DNA from: an uncultured Collinsella sp.
GTDB taxonomy: Bacteria > Actinomycetota > Coriobacteriia > Coriobacteriales > Coriobacteriaceae
DNA: 6,559 bases
Reading direction: 5' to 3'
Assembly (NCBI GenBank): GCA_900557505.1
Contig: USTC01000072.1
Location: forward strand, 1 to 6,559
Part shown: piece after piece, positions 6,402 through 6,559 of the stretch
Numbering within the stretch: position 1 is the first letter of the stretch
Layout of the letters: each line of letters starts with the position of its first letter
Made by a program: the position numbers and the translations under genes
The notes under the pieces: model-generated
Databases searched by the model: none
What the model was told of the DNA's origin: nothing
The model's input: only the letters and a program-made list of their open reading frames with translations

Positions 6402-6420
6402 CGGCTGCTGGCCGCGCTAC
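6398..6420. terminator. Hairpin spanning both convergent stop codons, possible bidirectional terminator
   Basis: GTAGCGGC (6398-6405), loop TGCTG, and GCCGCGCTAC (6411-6420) can pair in eight positions with a two-base GC bulge. The sequence includes the TAG of the EFR1 gene and, on the other strand, the TAG of the EamA gene. No T-run follows on either strand, so it is not a canonical intrinsic terminator. The position between convergent genes is what one expects for a shared terminator. Confidence 0.4.
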
Positions 6421-6559
6421 TTCCAAACTGCGAGCGCGGCGGTGCCCAGTACGATGAGGGCGAGACCGATGACGCTGCGTCGTGAGAGTTTTTCGTTGAA
6501 TGTCAGGCGCGCAAATAGTACTGATACGACAATCGATAGTTTGTCGATCTGCACCACGA
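6417..6559 (-). CDS. EamA/DMT-family transporter, C-terminal part
   Basis: Only the last 46 codons and the stop (TAG, complement of 6417-6419) are in the window; the rest lies beyond the right edge. The translation runs VVQIDKLSIVVSVLFARL, then TFNEKLSRRSVIGLALIVLG, then TAALAVWK. The 'IDKLS.V...LFA.L...EKLS.....GL.LI..G' pattern is the final helix pair of EamA (drug/metabolite transporter superfamily) proteins, in particular the short COG2510-like group. These are inner-membrane permeases of mostly unknown substrate. It is convergent with the EFR1 gene, with 15 bp between the stop codons. Confidence 0.85.
   Translation of the reverse strand, partial: VVQIDKLSIVVSVLFARLTFNEKLSRRSVIGLALIVLGTAALAVWK

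Overview
The window looks like chromosomal DNA from a gut Coriobacteriia actinobacterium, most likely Collinsella or a close relative. This rests on the GC-rich coding sequence, the strong GGAGG-type ribosome binding sites, and the protein mix: a double Venus-flytrap hybrid histidine kinase, a NimA-like flavoprotein, an EFR1-type flavodoxin/ferredoxin and an EamA transporter. The genus is a judgement from protein style, not from any search.

Left part (1-2966, minus strand): a large hybrid sensor histidine kinase with a periplasmic or extracytoplasmic double solute-binding sensor is followed 40 bp downstream, on the same strand, by the first 40 codons of a pyridoxamine-5'-phosphate-oxidase/NimA-like protein that runs off the left edge. 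The kinase has a receiver domain but no HPt domain, and no DNA-binding response regulator is present, so its output lies elsewhere.

Divergent intergenic region (2967-3163): two adjacent hairpin-forming sequences lie here, at 3024-3058 and 3058-3107. The second is a 50-nt imperfect palindrome with a 25-nt arm on each side. It looks like a dispersed REP/MITE-type element and is the most unusual non-coding structure in the window.

Right part (3164-6401, plus strand): four genes read rightward. A small two-TM potassium-channel-like protein with a TIGFGD filter is followed after 34 nt by a LOG-family nucleotide phosphoribohydrolase. After a 125-bp gap with a possible promoter comes a ClC-family chloride channel/transporter of the YfeO-like type, then 37 nt later an EFR1-family flavodoxin-ferredoxin fusion. 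The first two are probably one transcription unit and the last two another. Two ion channels close together suggest a membrane ion-homeostasis theme, but no shared pathway is demonstrable.

Right edge (6417-6559, minus strand): the C-terminal 46 residues of an EamA/DMT-family transporter converge on the EFR1 gene. The two stop codons are 15 bp apart and both lie inside one hairpin-forming sequence. I found no CRISPR array, tRNA, rRNA, insertion sequence or phage gene. Most of the window is ordinary chromosomal content; the findings are modest.
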